A DNA stretch of 36,751 bases from Pusillimonas sp. T2 (lineage in GTDB: Bacteria; Pseudomonadota; Gammaproteobacteria; Burkholderiales; Burkholderiaceae_B), in NCBI RefSeq assembly GCF_002236805.1, contig NZ_NIQA01000012.1:1-36751 (forward strand). Reading direction: 5' to 3'. Each line of letters begins with the position of its first letter. Position 1 is the first letter of the stretch. The notes below the pieces were generated by a model, which saw only the letters and a program-made list of their open reading frames with translations, did no database searches and had not been told where the DNA came from. This document shows, piece by piece, positions 1 through 8,704 of the stretch. The position numbers and the translations under genes were made by a program.

Positions 1-188
1 TTCAGCGTCCACTTCTGGCCGCCTAGAGTCTGTCAGTGGTGCCTGAAATCGACCCTAAGGGGGAGTCGGCGACACGAAAGAGCGGACGTAAAGCGACAAC
101 CGGCATGTAAAAAAAGAGCGAAGCGCCACTTTGGCACGTCCGCGTAGGGTGAACTGTCGGGCATATCCGTTGAAGCTTCTGTACTGTC

Positions 189-1163
189 TTAGATACGACC
201 GCGCTCAACAAGTCTGCGGTAATGTTCCCCTAGGACGGTAAGACGGCATGCTTTGCTCCCCATAGCTGCATGCCACATATGGGGAGCATCTACGGGGACA
301 ACTAGGCCAACGCGGTTGTATTTCTGAAGCACTGCAAACTTCGCAGTGTTTACCGGGTCTGGGGCTGAAATCGTTGAATCAGTTCCTTGCCGTTCCGGCT
401 CGAATGACGGATCTAGTGGAAACTGATGGGCTGGACTTGGGAAAAACTCAGTGATTCGCTGAAGTTCCGCCAACGAAATAGGCGGCTGAACGCGTCTGAG
501 TGAGACGAAGCTTTTGACGTTGGTTTTAAAGACAGGGCGCTGATCCCAAGGACCGAGCGACTGATCAATATGGGCATAAATACTTCCAGGAGTCACTTCG
601 CCCACCAGGTTCCCCGCTGCGCCGCCCAGCGCATCAACGAATAGTGTAGTAAATACGCCAGCGCCATTTTCCTCGGTGGCATATTGTTCTGCCGTGGATG
701 CAGTGAGGATTGTTGTGCCTTCCTTGATTTCGGCGAATGCGCTCGCAGCACTGGAAGTGGCTGCTATTCCAGAGTGACAGCTATCAAGAACGATAATTCT
801 ATTTCTCGCGCCTGATTGATTGGCGAAGGTTAATACCTCGTTTAAAGGCAGTCCCTCGTCCCCAGATATCGTATCGCTCGCAATTAGATAGCCACCAGTG
901 CTTTCAACATACCCATGGCCGGCGAGATAAAAGAGAGCGATTTCTGACTCACCCGCAAAAAGCTCTTTGATGCTATCGCGCAGAGTTGCACGAGTGACCA
1001 TGTCAGACGGCCCAGTCCCAGTTAATAGCTTCGTGCCGAAATTGACTGTTCCATCGCTGTTTCGATCGAGCACTGCTTTTACTGAATGTGCGTCATCAAC
1101 ACATCCGTAAAGGCATCCGACTCGTTGGTAGTAGTTGATTCCAACAACAAGTGCTTTGCGCAT
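189..1163 (-). CDS. Caspase-like protease (peptidase C14 family), probable type IV Thoeris effector
   Basis: The protein has 324 residues. The N-terminal half is a caspase/metacaspase fold: beta strand ALVVGINYY at residues 4-12, catalytic His83 in YLAGHG, and catalytic Cys129 in LDSCHSG. After about residue 215 comes a roughly 100-residue C-terminal region with a [12 protein letters not shown] stretch that is not caspase and could be the signal-sensing part. It starts 9 bases after the TIR gene stop, and its GGAG ribosome site overlaps that stop, so the two are an operon. By family knowledge, in type IV Thoeris the TIR makes a cyclic ADP-ribose isomer that activates a caspase-like protease, which then cleaves cell proteins indiscriminately. 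The fold and catalytic dyad are clear. The Thoeris role is inferred from the pairing. No signal peptide is visible, so it should act in the cytoplasm. Confidence 0.85.
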   Translation of the reverse strand: MRKALVVGINYYQRVGCLYGCVDDAHSVKAVLDRNSDGTVNFGTKLLTGTGPSDMVTRATLRDSIKELFAGESEIALFYLAGHGYVESTGGYLIASDTISGDEGLPLNEVLTFANQSGARNRIIVLDSCHSGIAATSSAASAFAEIKEGTTILTASTAEQYATEENGAGVFTTLFVDALGGAAGNLVGEVTPGSIYAHIDQSLGPWDQRPVFKTNVKSFVSLRRVQPPISLAELQRITEFFPSPAHQFPLDPSFEPERQGTDSTISAPDPVNTAKFAVLQKYNRVGLVVPVDAPHMWHAAMGSKACRLTVLGEHYRRLVERGRI

Positions 1164-1172
1164 GGTTTTCTC

Positions 1173-1565
1173 CTAGCGCCCACCGCCGATTAGAGTCTTG
1201 AGATTATCCCACGTCCATTTGTAAAGCTTGTCAGAGGACGAGGCACTATTGGGTTTTGTGCAGGTCTTATCCGAGTATGCGGCTAACAGAAAATAGTCCT
1301 TGTCTTTTTCTTTTGCAATATTCAGCTCTGCAGACACGCCTGCAGCCGTGTGGGTATGTTCGCCACAGAGAACGACTACTACATCGATGTTGTCCATGCG
1401 GCGCTTCACTTTCTCCTTCCAGTCGCCCGTCATGTGCTCTTTGACAGAGGCGTCCTTAAAATCAAAAGGGCTGTCTTCCAGTTTCGCTTGTCCGGCGAGC
1501 ATGATCTTGGCTCCCTCGTCGTTGTCGTAGTCGAAGCTGATAAAGACGCGTTTCTTTGTGGTCAT
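1173..1565 (-). CDS. ThsB-like TIR domain protein (DUF1863 family)
   Basis: The whole 130-residue protein is a single TIR-like domain. It opens with strand RVFISFDYDND (residues 6-16), has DVVVVLCGEHTHTAAGV in the middle with the candidate catalytic Glu80 (GVSAEL), and ends with the family's YKWTWDNL motif (115-122). This is the ThsB/MTH538 type of TIR, which in Thoeris senses phage and converts NAD+ to a cyclic ADP-ribose signal. A good GGAGGG ribosome site (1571-1576) lies 5 bases before the ATG. It is the first gene of the pair with the caspase-like protease. Nothing like ThsA (SIR2/SLOG or Macro-TM) is present, so the caspase is the only candidate effector. Confidence 0.85.
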   Translation of the reverse strand: MTTKKRVFISFDYDNDEGAKIMLAGQAKLEDSPFDFKDASVKEHMTGDWKEKVKRRMDNIDVVVVLCGEHTHTAAGVSAELNIAKEKDKDYFLLAAYSDKTCTKPNSASSSDKLYKWTWDNLKTLIGGGR

Positions 1566-1739
1566 GTTTACCCTCCATAATTAGTCTGCGTGATTAGAAG
1601 CGGAAGAATTGAAGGTCCCACCGTTTCGTTGACGCTGATTATGCGTGCGTAATGAATTGACCGGCAAGGAATTTATGAGACGAAAGACCGCATAACAACT
1701 GAGATATTGCTGACAGCATCGTGGCGCGAGTCCCGCCAG

Positions 1740-1756
1740 ATAGCTAAATTTCCGCT
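1740..1756 (+). repeat. 17-base sequence shared with 26010-26026
   Basis: ATAGCTAAATTTCCGCT occurs exactly here and at 26010-26026, both in non-coding DNA and in the same orientation. About 0.05 such matches are expected by chance in a window of this size. It may be a shared element end. Confidence 0.5.
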
Positions 1757-1777
1757 GTGTAAAACAGCGCACGAAGG

Positions 1778-1805
1778 GCTGCTCTTGGCCGGAAGCTGCC
1801 ATTCA
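1778..1805 (+). repeat. Degenerate intergenic repeat, copy A
   Basis: A 28-base element with core GCTGCTCTTGGCC and end GCCATTCA. It matches copy B (10786-10813) at 20 of 28 positions without gaps. Confidence 0.5.
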
Positions 1806-1844
1806 TCACCCCGCTATCCGAAACCGTCCCCTGCTCATCACCCA

Positions 1845-2564
1845 TCAAACCCTCAGCCCTACCCCATTCATCTTCAGCCACATCCTGCACTCCACGTACT
1901 CCGGCATCACTCTGGCCACCTCCTTCCAGAACTCAGGTGAATGGTCATGCCGGATCAAATGACACAGTTCGTGGATCACTACATAATCCACCATGCGGTT
2001 CGGCGCCATCATGATCTGCCAGTTGAATTCCAGCTTTCCATGAACCGTGCAGCTACCCCAGCGTGAGCGGAAGGTTTTGATGCCAACCCCATGGGGTGTC
2101 ACCCCCACAATGGGCGCATACCTGGCCACTTTTTCGGCCAATTTTTGTTCAGCCTGCCGCTTGTACCAGCGCACCAGGGCGTTGCGGACCATGTGGGGTT
2201 GTTCACTACCCTGAGGCACCTGAATCATCAGTCGGCCCTGAATCAGGCGTACCGGCGTAAATGGGCCATGTTCGACCTTCAGCCGGTAGTTGCGCCCCAG
2301 GTAGGGAAAGGCTTCCCCCGACACAAAAGCCTTGCTGTTGGCGGGCGCAGCTTCACGATGCAGGGCAAGCTTTTCCTTGATCCAGGGGCGTTTGCTTGCC
2401 AGGATCTGGTCGATTTTTTCCAGTGAAATGTGGCGCGGCACCACAATCGACACTGCACCATCCTCCACGCGAAGGTCAGCAGTTTTACGCCGGTCGGTGC
2501 GAATGACTTCAGCAATAAAACCGTTGCCGTCCCGGTACTCGGTGCGTTCGTCGATAGCGACCAT
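1845..2564 (-). CDS. YgjP-like zinc metallopeptidase (DUF45, M48-like)
   Basis: A 239-residue protein whose zinc site is plain: HELCH at residues 198-202 (ligands His198 and His202, catalytic Glu199), with His208 six residues later as third ligand (HDHSPEFW). The preceding segment SRWGSC (167-172) and the FNW strand are typical of the YgjP/DUF45 family. Its ATG overlaps the hsdR stop by one base (TAATG), so it is translationally coupled to hsdR. Family members are often found beside type I restriction genes, but to my knowledge their role there is not established. Possibilities are turnover of restriction subunits or an independent function. It is probably cytoplasmic, as no signal peptide is seen. 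Confidence 0.85.
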   Translation of the reverse strand: MVAIDERTEYRDGNGFIAEVIRTDRRKTADLRVEDGAVSIVVPRHISLEKIDQILASKRPWIKEKLALHREAAPANSKAFVSGEAFPYLGRNYRLKVEHGPFTPVRLIQGRLMIQVPQGSEQPHMVRNALVRWYKRQAEQKLAEKVARYAPIVGVTPHGVGIKTFRSRWGSCTVHGKLEFNWQIMMAPNRMVDYVVIHELCHLIRHDHSPEFWKEVARVMPEYVECRMWLKMNGVGLRV

Positions 2565-5500
2565 TATTGTCCAAACTTCGTTCTGGCCAGTTCCATGAAG
2601 CGGTCTTGCAGTACCGTGACCAGATCCTTGTCGTTAAACGAACAGTCCAGCACCGCGCGCTTGATCTCTTTTTTCAGGCGTTTGATTTCATCGGGCTTGC
2701 TGAAAAAGTCCACGATTTGTGTGGCTTCCTCGAAAACGGCGACCAAGGCCTGCGTGGTGGTCTTGATTTCATCGTGAACCGCATCGCTGACGGTTTCATC
2801 GCCCGCCAGCTTCGTGACTTCAGCCATCAGAATATTGTAGAAGGCGTATTCGGTCGGGTTCAGGCCCAGGTCGTCGGCGGCTTTCTTGTGGTCGGACTCA
2901 ATGGTACCCACCATGTGCAACAACAGTTCCAGTTGCTGCTCCCACTTGCCATTGGTCTTTTCAATGATGTCACGCAGGCGCAGGCTCAGGGATTTGTAGT
3001 ATTCCGGGTCTTCGTCCAGGTTGACGGTAATGTGGTGCTTGATGGCGCTTTCAATTTCCGAGGCTCGCGATTCCGGGGATTTGATCTGTTCTACCGCCGT
3101 CTTGAAATTGGCGTCCATCAGATCCACGGGTGGGATCTTGGGGTCCACGCCCGTGCTGATGATATGCTCATCGACCAATTTGCGCACCTTGGCACCCGCA
3201 TCGTGCAGATTCAGACCTGCATCGTGGTAGCGGTTTCGGGCGGCATGCTGCACCTTGCCCCACAACCGTAAATCCGCCAGAAACGGCTGGGCGGCGGCAT
3301 CGGGCAGAATTACATCCATCTGTTTGGCAAACCGTTTGAAGGCCAGGTCAAACTGCTGGCGGGTTTCTTCATCCTTCAGGTGCAGCACATAGTCATCAAT
3401 GTCCTGGCTCTTCACGGTTTTGAACACAGCCGCCACGCGGGTATGGGCGGCTTTGAGCTTGGGCAGTTCATCACGCAGCGTTACATAGCTGCCTTCCACA
3501 TCGTCACTGCTGAACAGGTCCAGCGCCTGGGTCAGGTGGTCTGACAAGCCGTAGTAATCCACAATGAACCCGGCCTGCTTGCCTTTGTAGGTGCGGTTCA
3601 CCCGCGCAATGGCTTGCATCAGGGTGTGGTCTTTCAGGCTGCGGTCAATGTACATGACCTGGGCAATTGGCGCGTCAAAGCCGGTCAGCAGCATGTCCTT
3701 GACGATCAGCAAGGCCGTGGGCTCTTCATCCAGCGGCTTGGTAAAGTTTTTGATGATGTTCTTCTGGCGAGTGGGGTCGGTGTATTGGGCCAGGTAGGCC
3801 GGGTCGTTGTGGCTGCCGGAAATGATTACTTCGCACGGTGGCGAACCCAGTTCATCCAGCGTGGTCTTGAACACGGTGGCCGCATGGCGGCTGCCCACCA
3901 CAATCATGCCCTTGAAACCGTTGGGTTGAATATGTTCGCGATAGTGTTTTAGCAAATCAATGCACACCCAGCGAATCCGGGCCGGGGCTTCGCGTATGGC
4001 CCGTTCTACGCCATATTTTTTCTTGATGGCCCGCTTGTCCTCGTCGCTGTAGTCCTTGAAGTATTCATCGAACAGCGCATCAAGCGAATCACCGACCACA
4101 TCGGTTTTGACCTGCCGGCCCTCGTAGATGATGCGCACCGTGGCACCATCGTCAACCGCTTGATTGATCTTGTACTGGTCAATGTAGCCGCCGAAGGCCT
4201 GGTCCATTTTCTGGGTTTTCAGCAGTGGCGTGCCGGTAAAACCAATCTTGGGAGCATTGGGCAAGGCGGCATTGATGGTCATGGCCAACCCGCCAAACTG
4301 GGTACGGTGCGCTTCATCGGCCAGCACAATGATCTTGTCGCTGGTGTTCAGGTTGGTGAAGTCACCTTCCTGTTCAGCTTCCTGAAACTTCTGCACCATG
4401 GCCGTCACGATGTCGGACGCATCCTTTTGCAGAAGCTCTTTCAGTTCGGCCACCGAGCCCGCGTTATAGACGGTTTCGTTCTGGGCATTGCGAAAGGTGG
4501 TGGACAGTTGGCTGTCGAGCTGTGTGCGGTCAGTCACAAACACCAGTTTGTACTGTTGTAACTCCGGGTCGCGCCGCATTTTTACAGCCAGCATCACCAT
4601 GGTCAGACTTTTACCCGAGCCCTGGGTGTGCCACACCACACCGGATTTTTCCTTGCGGGTGGAGCCGGTCTTGAGCCGTTCAATCACCTTGTTCACGGCG
4701 CGGTACTGCTGGTAACGAGCCACTTTCTTGATCAGGCGCCCGTCGATGGGTTCATAAATAAGAAAGTTCTGGATGATGTCCAAGAAGTGGTCGCAGTGGA
4801 ACAACCCGGCAAGTAGGCGTTCCTGCGAGGTCAGCGTGTCGGGTACATCGCTGTGGCCCTGGGCTTTACGTATGGCGGCTTGCAGGTAGTCCGGTGAAGG
4901 TACATCGTCGGTGTGCAATACCGTGGCGGTATGTTCAACCAGGGGCTGGGTGTGAAATTCAACAATCTGGCGGTCCGTCAGTGGCCAGGCGTCTTTCCAG
5001 TCGGCGTAATGGGCGGTGCCCGAACTGATAGTGCCTACCTTCGCCTGATCGCGGCAGGTGGACACCATCAACTGGTTGTACCAAAACAGTTTCTGGGCGC
5101 CTTCTTCGGAAGACGGATCACGCAGATTGGCATAGCGGCGCAGCTGGTCAATGCCCTGGGCGATGGCATCGGCCGTGTAGGGCGATTTGCACTCGATCAC
5201 CGCCAGCGGCAGGCCATTTACAAAACACACAATATCGGGAATGATCTTCTGGTTCGGGCCTTCGATCTTGAACTGGTTGGTACACAGGAAATCGTTGTTG
5301 GCAGGTGTGTCGAAGTCAATGATCTTGACCGTCTGCCCCTTGCGCCCCTTGCCCAAATCCTGTTCCACCGAGACATAGTTCACCAGTATCTGCCACAGCG
5401 CGTGGTTGTATTCCATCAGTCCGGCGTGAACAGGGTGGGTGATGTCACGCACCACTTTGCGCAGGTTCTCGTCACTGATCCAGGGGTTCAGGCGCTTGAT

Positions 5501-5677
5501 CGCCTGTTCCAGACGGTTGACCAGCACCACGTCGCGAAAGTAGCTGCGCTCCGCAGTTTGGGTGGGGATTGTGTCGGCTGCCGGAGCGAGCTGAGCACCC
5601 GGAATGTACTGCCAGCCCAGGCGTTGCAGCAGATTGATGGCAGGCTGTTCGACTTTGTGGATTTCGTCCTGGAACAT
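2564..5677 (-). CDS. hsdR: Type I restriction enzyme, R (endonuclease/translocase) subunit
   Basis: A full-length HsdR of 1037 residues. In order it has: an N-terminal PD-(D/E)xK nuclease with Asp148 (PDIVCF) and Glu162-x-Lys164 (IECKSP); Walker A HTQGSGKS at 350-357; the DEAH box at 454-457 (VLADEAHRTQFG); TGTP at 481-484; a second RecA domain with TGFDAP and ARVNRTYKGK; and a helical C-terminus. It uses ATP to translocate DNA and cuts far from an unmethylated recognition site, in complex with HsdM and HsdS. It starts 19 bases after hsdS. No frameshift or missing motif was seen, so the enzyme should be active. Confidence 0.97.
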   Translation of the reverse strand: MFQDEIHKVEQPAINLLQRLGWQYIPGAQLAPAADTIPTQTAERSYFRDVVLVNRLEQAIKRLNPWISDENLRKVVRDITHPVHAGLMEYNHALWQILVNYVSVEQDLGKGRKGQTVKIIDFDTPANNDFLCTNQFKIEGPNQKIIPDIVCFVNGLPLAVIECKSPYTADAIAQGIDQLRRYANLRDPSSEEGAQKLFWYNQLMVSTCRDQAKVGTISSGTAHYADWKDAWPLTDRQIVEFHTQPLVEHTATVLHTDDVPSPDYLQAAIRKAQGHSDVPDTLTSQERLLAGLFHCDHFLDIIQNFLIYEPIDGRLIKKVARYQQYRAVNKVIERLKTGSTRKEKSGVVWHTQGSGKSLTMVMLAVKMRRDPELQQYKLVFVTDRTQLDSQLSTTFRNAQNETVYNAGSVAELKELLQKDASDIVTAMVQKFQEAEQEGDFTNLNTSDKIIVLADEAHRTQFGGLAMTINAALPNAPKIGFTGTPLLKTQKMDQAFGGYIDQYKINQAVDDGATVRIIYEGRQVKTDVVGDSLDALFDEYFKDYSDEDKRAIKKKYGVERAIREAPARIRWVCIDLLKHYREHIQPNGFKGMIVVGSRHAATVFKTTLDELGSPPCEVIISGSHNDPAYLAQYTDPTRQKNIIKNFTKPLDEEPTALLIVKDMLLTGFDAPIAQVMYIDRSLKDHTLMQAIARVNRTYKGKQAGFIVDYYGLSDHLTQALDLFSSDDVEGSYVTLRDELPKLKAAHTRVAAVFKTVKSQDIDDYVLHLKDEETRQQFDLAFKRFAKQMDVILPDAAAQPFLADLRLWGKVQHAARNRYHDAGLNLHDAGAKVRKLVDEHIISTGVDPKIPPVDLMDANFKTAVEQIKSPESRASEIESAIKHHITVNLDEDPEYYKSLSLRLRDIIEKTNGKWEQQLELLLHMVGTIESDHKKAADDLGLNPTEYAFYNILMAEVTKLAGDETVSDAVHDEIKTTTQALVAVFEEATQIVDFFSKPDEIKRLKKEIKRAVLDCSFNDKDLVTVLQDRFMELARTKFGQ

Positions 5678-5696
5678 GGCAGTGGGCGGCTGAGAA

Positions 5697-6899
5697 TCAG
5701 GCCGCTGCGACCTCCCGAGAATCGAATTTTACCCGGACTTTGCCGGTGAGGAGGTCTTGCATCAGGGCTTTTTTTAAGATGAGGAGTGACTCCAATTTAG
5801 CCTTTACTTGCTGAAGTTTTTCATCAAAAGACTGCAACACATCACAAATCCCTTTTTGCTCTTGAATTGATGGGAGCAAAATGGGGAATGCCTTTAGCTG
5901 CGTTGAATTCAAACTGGCCAGGTTAGTTGTCTGCTTCGCGCATCCCAAGTAATATTTTTTTCCGTATTCACTGCCTGATAAGTAATTGAAAAACAATGGT
6001 AAAAGCTTGGCCTTATTAGTTCTTACAACGAACACATGGTTTTGATGCACGCAGGGCGAAACTTGATTGCGCCAGATAAAACCTCGTCCAAGTTTGTCGA
6101 AATCGCCTCCTTCGTTTACCAGTACGTCCTCATCGCGAAGCAGGAAGCGGTCAAGTCTAGATGCTTCGATAGAAATCGTTTTGATTTCAGTAAGATCCAA
6201 GTATCCATCCTGAACATTTGCTACTCGTAGGTAAGGGACTTCGATGAAATCACCTGTCAGTTTTCCGTTTTTAGCTACGCCTGTTTGAACGACAGCAATA
6301 TCTTGAAGAATGCACTCAGACCAACTTGCAGGAATCCTCCCCACCGGCGAATCCTTGAACTCCGTATGCCCAATTCCTTGTGTCAGCAACTCCTGCATCA
6401 TGCCGGTTTTCAGGTCTTTGAGCTTGTCGATTTGGGCACGCGTTTTTTCGATCACGTCATCGACGGATGACAGGATGGTGGCGATTTTTTGTTGTTCGGG
6501 GAGGGGAGGTAATAGGAATTGTGTTTCTCTAAGTGCAGGATAATGCCCTTTGTAACCATCTTGCTTGATGGAGCCATTTAACATATGAAACAGAAATTCT
6601 TGAGAAACATCTTTTTTTGCTTTTAAAGGAAAGACGTTTTGAATTACTGAAAATGATTTTCTCATCTGACGAACAAAGCACGTATGGTTTGCGAATGTTG
6701 TCAGTGGTGACGATGGAGTACACAAAAAATCGGGATCATTGTTTATAAATCCAATGCACCCAGACTCGGACTGGTCAATTACTGGAAATTTTCCATCTTG
6801 ATGCACTTGATGCCGGTCATAAACTTTTTGCACTCGCATTCTTGAGTAAATTTCTTCTGCTTCTAGCAAACGCCAACCCTCCGGAATCACCTCACTCAT
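5697..6899 (-). CDS. hsdS: Type I restriction enzyme, S (specificity) subunit
   Basis: The 400-residue protein has the usual two-half layout. A first target-recognition domain covers about residues 1-130, followed by the first conserved helix with [11 protein letters not shown] (130-140). A second recognition domain spans about 190-340, and a second conserved helix starts at [18 protein letters not shown]. The helices set the distance between the two half-sites of the DNA target, and the recognition domains choose its sequence, for both methylation and cutting. The reading frame starts 8 bases inside the end of hsdM. The recognition domains are visibly richer in A+T than hsdM and hsdR, as expected for segments that are exchanged between strains. 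The target sequence cannot be read from this. Confidence 0.95.
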   Translation of the reverse strand: MSEVIPEGWRLLEAEEIYSRMRVQKVYDRHQVHQDGKFPVIDQSESGCIGFINNDPDFLCTPSSPLTTFANHTCFVRQMRKSFSVIQNVFPLKAKKDVSQEFLFHMLNGSIKQDGYKGHYPALRETQFLLPPLPEQQKIATILSSVDDVIEKTRAQIDKLKDLKTGMMQELLTQGIGHTEFKDSPVGRIPASWSECILQDIAVVQTGVAKNGKLTGDFIEVPYLRVANVQDGYLDLTEIKTISIEASRLDRFLLRDEDVLVNEGGDFDKLGRGFIWRNQVSPCVHQNHVFVVRTNKAKLLPLFFNYLSGSEYGKKYYLGCAKQTTNLASLNSTQLKAFPILLPSIQEQKGICDVLQSFDEKLQQVKAKLESLLILKKALMQDLLTGKVRVKFDSREVAAA

Positions 6900-8616
6900 A
6901 CCCCAACTCCTTCAAATACCCGCGCATCACCTTTTCAGCCTCTGCCACCTGCACATCCAGTTCATTCAGCGATACCCGGTATTTATCCCACCAGCGTTCC
7001 AGTTGGGCAATAACCTTGCCATCCACCTCACCCGCCACTTCCCGGATCTGTTCCCGAGTTTCAATCTCAGGCTTGAATTCGTAATACGCCGCATCCCGTT
7101 TCACAAACACGGTCGACACATCAAAATTCTCCAGAACTTCCTCGCGCATGTACTCGCTTTCCACTTCCCGTACCGGAATACCGCCATGCAGAATGGCCCG
7201 CACATCAAAAATCTCCGGTGGCGGTGAGGTATCGGCATAGCGCCGGATATTCAGGTTGTAGTCATTCTGGGCAATGTCCTCCAGGCTCACCACTTTGGAA
7301 TACCGTTTAATCTCGGTATAGCCTTCAAACGTGGCTACGATCTTGTCAATATCAATCGGCCGCAGTTTGTTCTGGTTCTTGCCTTCCTCGTACTCCAGTT
7401 CACCGTTAATGAACAGCACCTTGCCCCGGCGATCCGCGGGTTTGTTTTTGTTGATGATCAACAAACAGGCCGGAATACCGGTGCCATAGAACAGGGCCGA
7501 GGGCAGGCCGATCACGGCTTCCAGCAGGTCGTCGTTCAGCAGGCCTTTGCGAACTTCCTTTTCGCTGGACCCGCGAAACAACACGCCGTGCGGCATTACC
7601 ACGCCCATCATGCCTTCGCTGTTCAGGCTGGCGATCATGTGCTGCACAAAGGCCAGGTCACCGGCATCTTTGGGCGGCGTGCCATAGGGGAAGCGCCCGT
7701 ACGCGTCGTTCTCGGCTTCTTCCTTGCCCCACATTTTCAGGCTGAACGGCGGGTTGGCAATCACCCGGTCAAACGTCATCAGCTCGCCCTGCTGGGTATG
7801 CTGCGGCTCACGCAGGGTGTCACCCTTGCGGATATCCGCGCTGTACACCCCGTGCAGGAACATGTTCATCTTGCAGATGGCCCAGGTGTTCAGGTTCATT
7901 TCCTGACCAAACAGCGACAAGTTGGCCGGGTTTTCACCGTGGCTGGCCAGGTAGTTGCGCGTCTGAATCAGCATACCGCCCGATCCACAAGTAGGGTCAT
8001 ACACCCGCATGCCGGCCGTGGGTTTCAACAGGGCCACCAGCAACTGCACCACTTCAGATGGCGTATAGAACTCGCCACCCTTCTTGCCGGCACTGTCGGC
8101 AAACATCTTGATCAGATATTCGTAGGCGGTACCCAGCAGGTCAGGTCGCTCGAAATCGCCGTTACGCAAGCGGTAGCGGCTGAAGTGGCTGAGCAGGTCG
8201 CGCAGCTTCTTGTCAGACAGCTTGTTCTTGATGTTGAAGTCAATCGAGACCAACACGCCTTCCAGCGACGGGTTGTGTTCTTCAATTGCTTCTGTGGCCT
8301 TGTTCAGTTCCGCACCAATATCGTGCTTCAAGTCTTTCAGCGCATCCCAGCGGGCCATGGGCGGGATGAAAAACGTTTTATCGTATTCGTCCTCATCGTC
8401 AGCCAGTGCGGCGGCCTGATCCTGTGTCTTGCCTTTGTCCAGGTAATACTGAACCACGCTTTCACGGGCTTCGTCGAACGCATCCGACAGGCGCTTCAAG
8501 AACATCATGCCGAAGATGTAGTCCTTGAATTCAGAAGCATCCATGTTGCCGCGCAGAATGTCGGCGGCCTCCCAAAGAAAGGATTCAAGTTGTTGCAGGG
8601 TGATGGGTTGGGTCAT
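6892..8616 (-). CDS. hsdM: Type I restriction enzyme, M (N6-adenine methyltransferase) subunit
   Basis: A 574-residue HsdM. The N-terminal helical domain (about 1-165) is followed by the methylase core: [11 protein letters not shown] at 180-190, SAM-binding motif I DPTCGSGG at 207-214, and catalytic motif IV NPPF at 288-291. It methylates adenine at the type I target as an M2S complex and joins HsdR for restriction. The C-terminal 100 residues (LNIRRYAD... onward) are the part that contacts HsdS. It overlaps hsdS by 8 bases. An 88-base gap separates it from the DUF262 gene upstream, which may carry its own promoter. No strong ribosome site is seen before the ATG. Confidence 0.96.
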   Translation of the reverse strand: MTQPITLQQLESFLWEAADILRGNMDASEFKDYIFGMMFLKRLSDAFDEARESVVQYYLDKGKTQDQAAALADDEDEYDKTFFIPPMARWDALKDLKHDIGAELNKATEAIEEHNPSLEGVLVSIDFNIKNKLSDKKLRDLLSHFSRYRLRNGDFERPDLLGTAYEYLIKMFADSAGKKGGEFYTPSEVVQLLVALLKPTAGMRVYDPTCGSGGMLIQTRNYLASHGENPANLSLFGQEMNLNTWAICKMNMFLHGVYSADIRKGDTLREPQHTQQGELMTFDRVIANPPFSLKMWGKEEAENDAYGRFPYGTPPKDAGDLAFVQHMIASLNSEGMMGVVMPHGVLFRGSSEKEVRKGLLNDDLLEAVIGLPSALFYGTGIPACLLIINKNKPADRRGKVLFINGELEYEEGKNQNKLRPIDIDKIVATFEGYTEIKRYSKVVSLEDIAQNDYNLNIRRYADTSPPPEIFDVRAILHGGIPVREVESEYMREEVLENFDVSTVFVKRDAAYYEFKPEIETREQIREVAGEVDGKVIAQLERWWDKYRVSLNELDVQVAEAEKVMRGYLKELGYE

Positions 8617-8704
8617 GGATAATGGGTCCGCTTAATGCTAAATATGGGTAAAGGATAGCGAGGAATCAATGGCAGGACAAAGGCGCTTGGTCTTTGGCTA
8701 TACA

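Larger units (their letters stand above)
1566..1844. other. Intergenic region between the TIR gene and the metallopeptidase gene
   Basis: About 280 bases without a convincing gene. It must hold the promoter of the TIR-caspase pair, although no strong -35/-10 pair stands out. Two repeats lie here: a 17-base sequence (1740-1756) that recurs exactly at 26010-26026, and a degenerate 28-base element (1778-1805) related to copies near 10786 and 36728. It looks like a patchwork junction between two defence modules. Confidence 0.5.

Noticed and set aside
23-211. A 62-codon minus-strand frame at the left edge
   Set aside because: No ribosome site or family; it overlaps the caspase gene end and lies in scar-like sequence.
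4913-5749. A 278-codon plus-strand frame opposite hsdR
   Set aside because: Shadow of hsdR with similar skewed composition and no supporting signals.
7588-8622. A 344-codon plus-strand frame opposite hsdM
   Set aside because: It is antisense to a certain gene, lacks a ribosome site, has the His/Gln/Val-rich composition typical of a shadow frame and matches no family.
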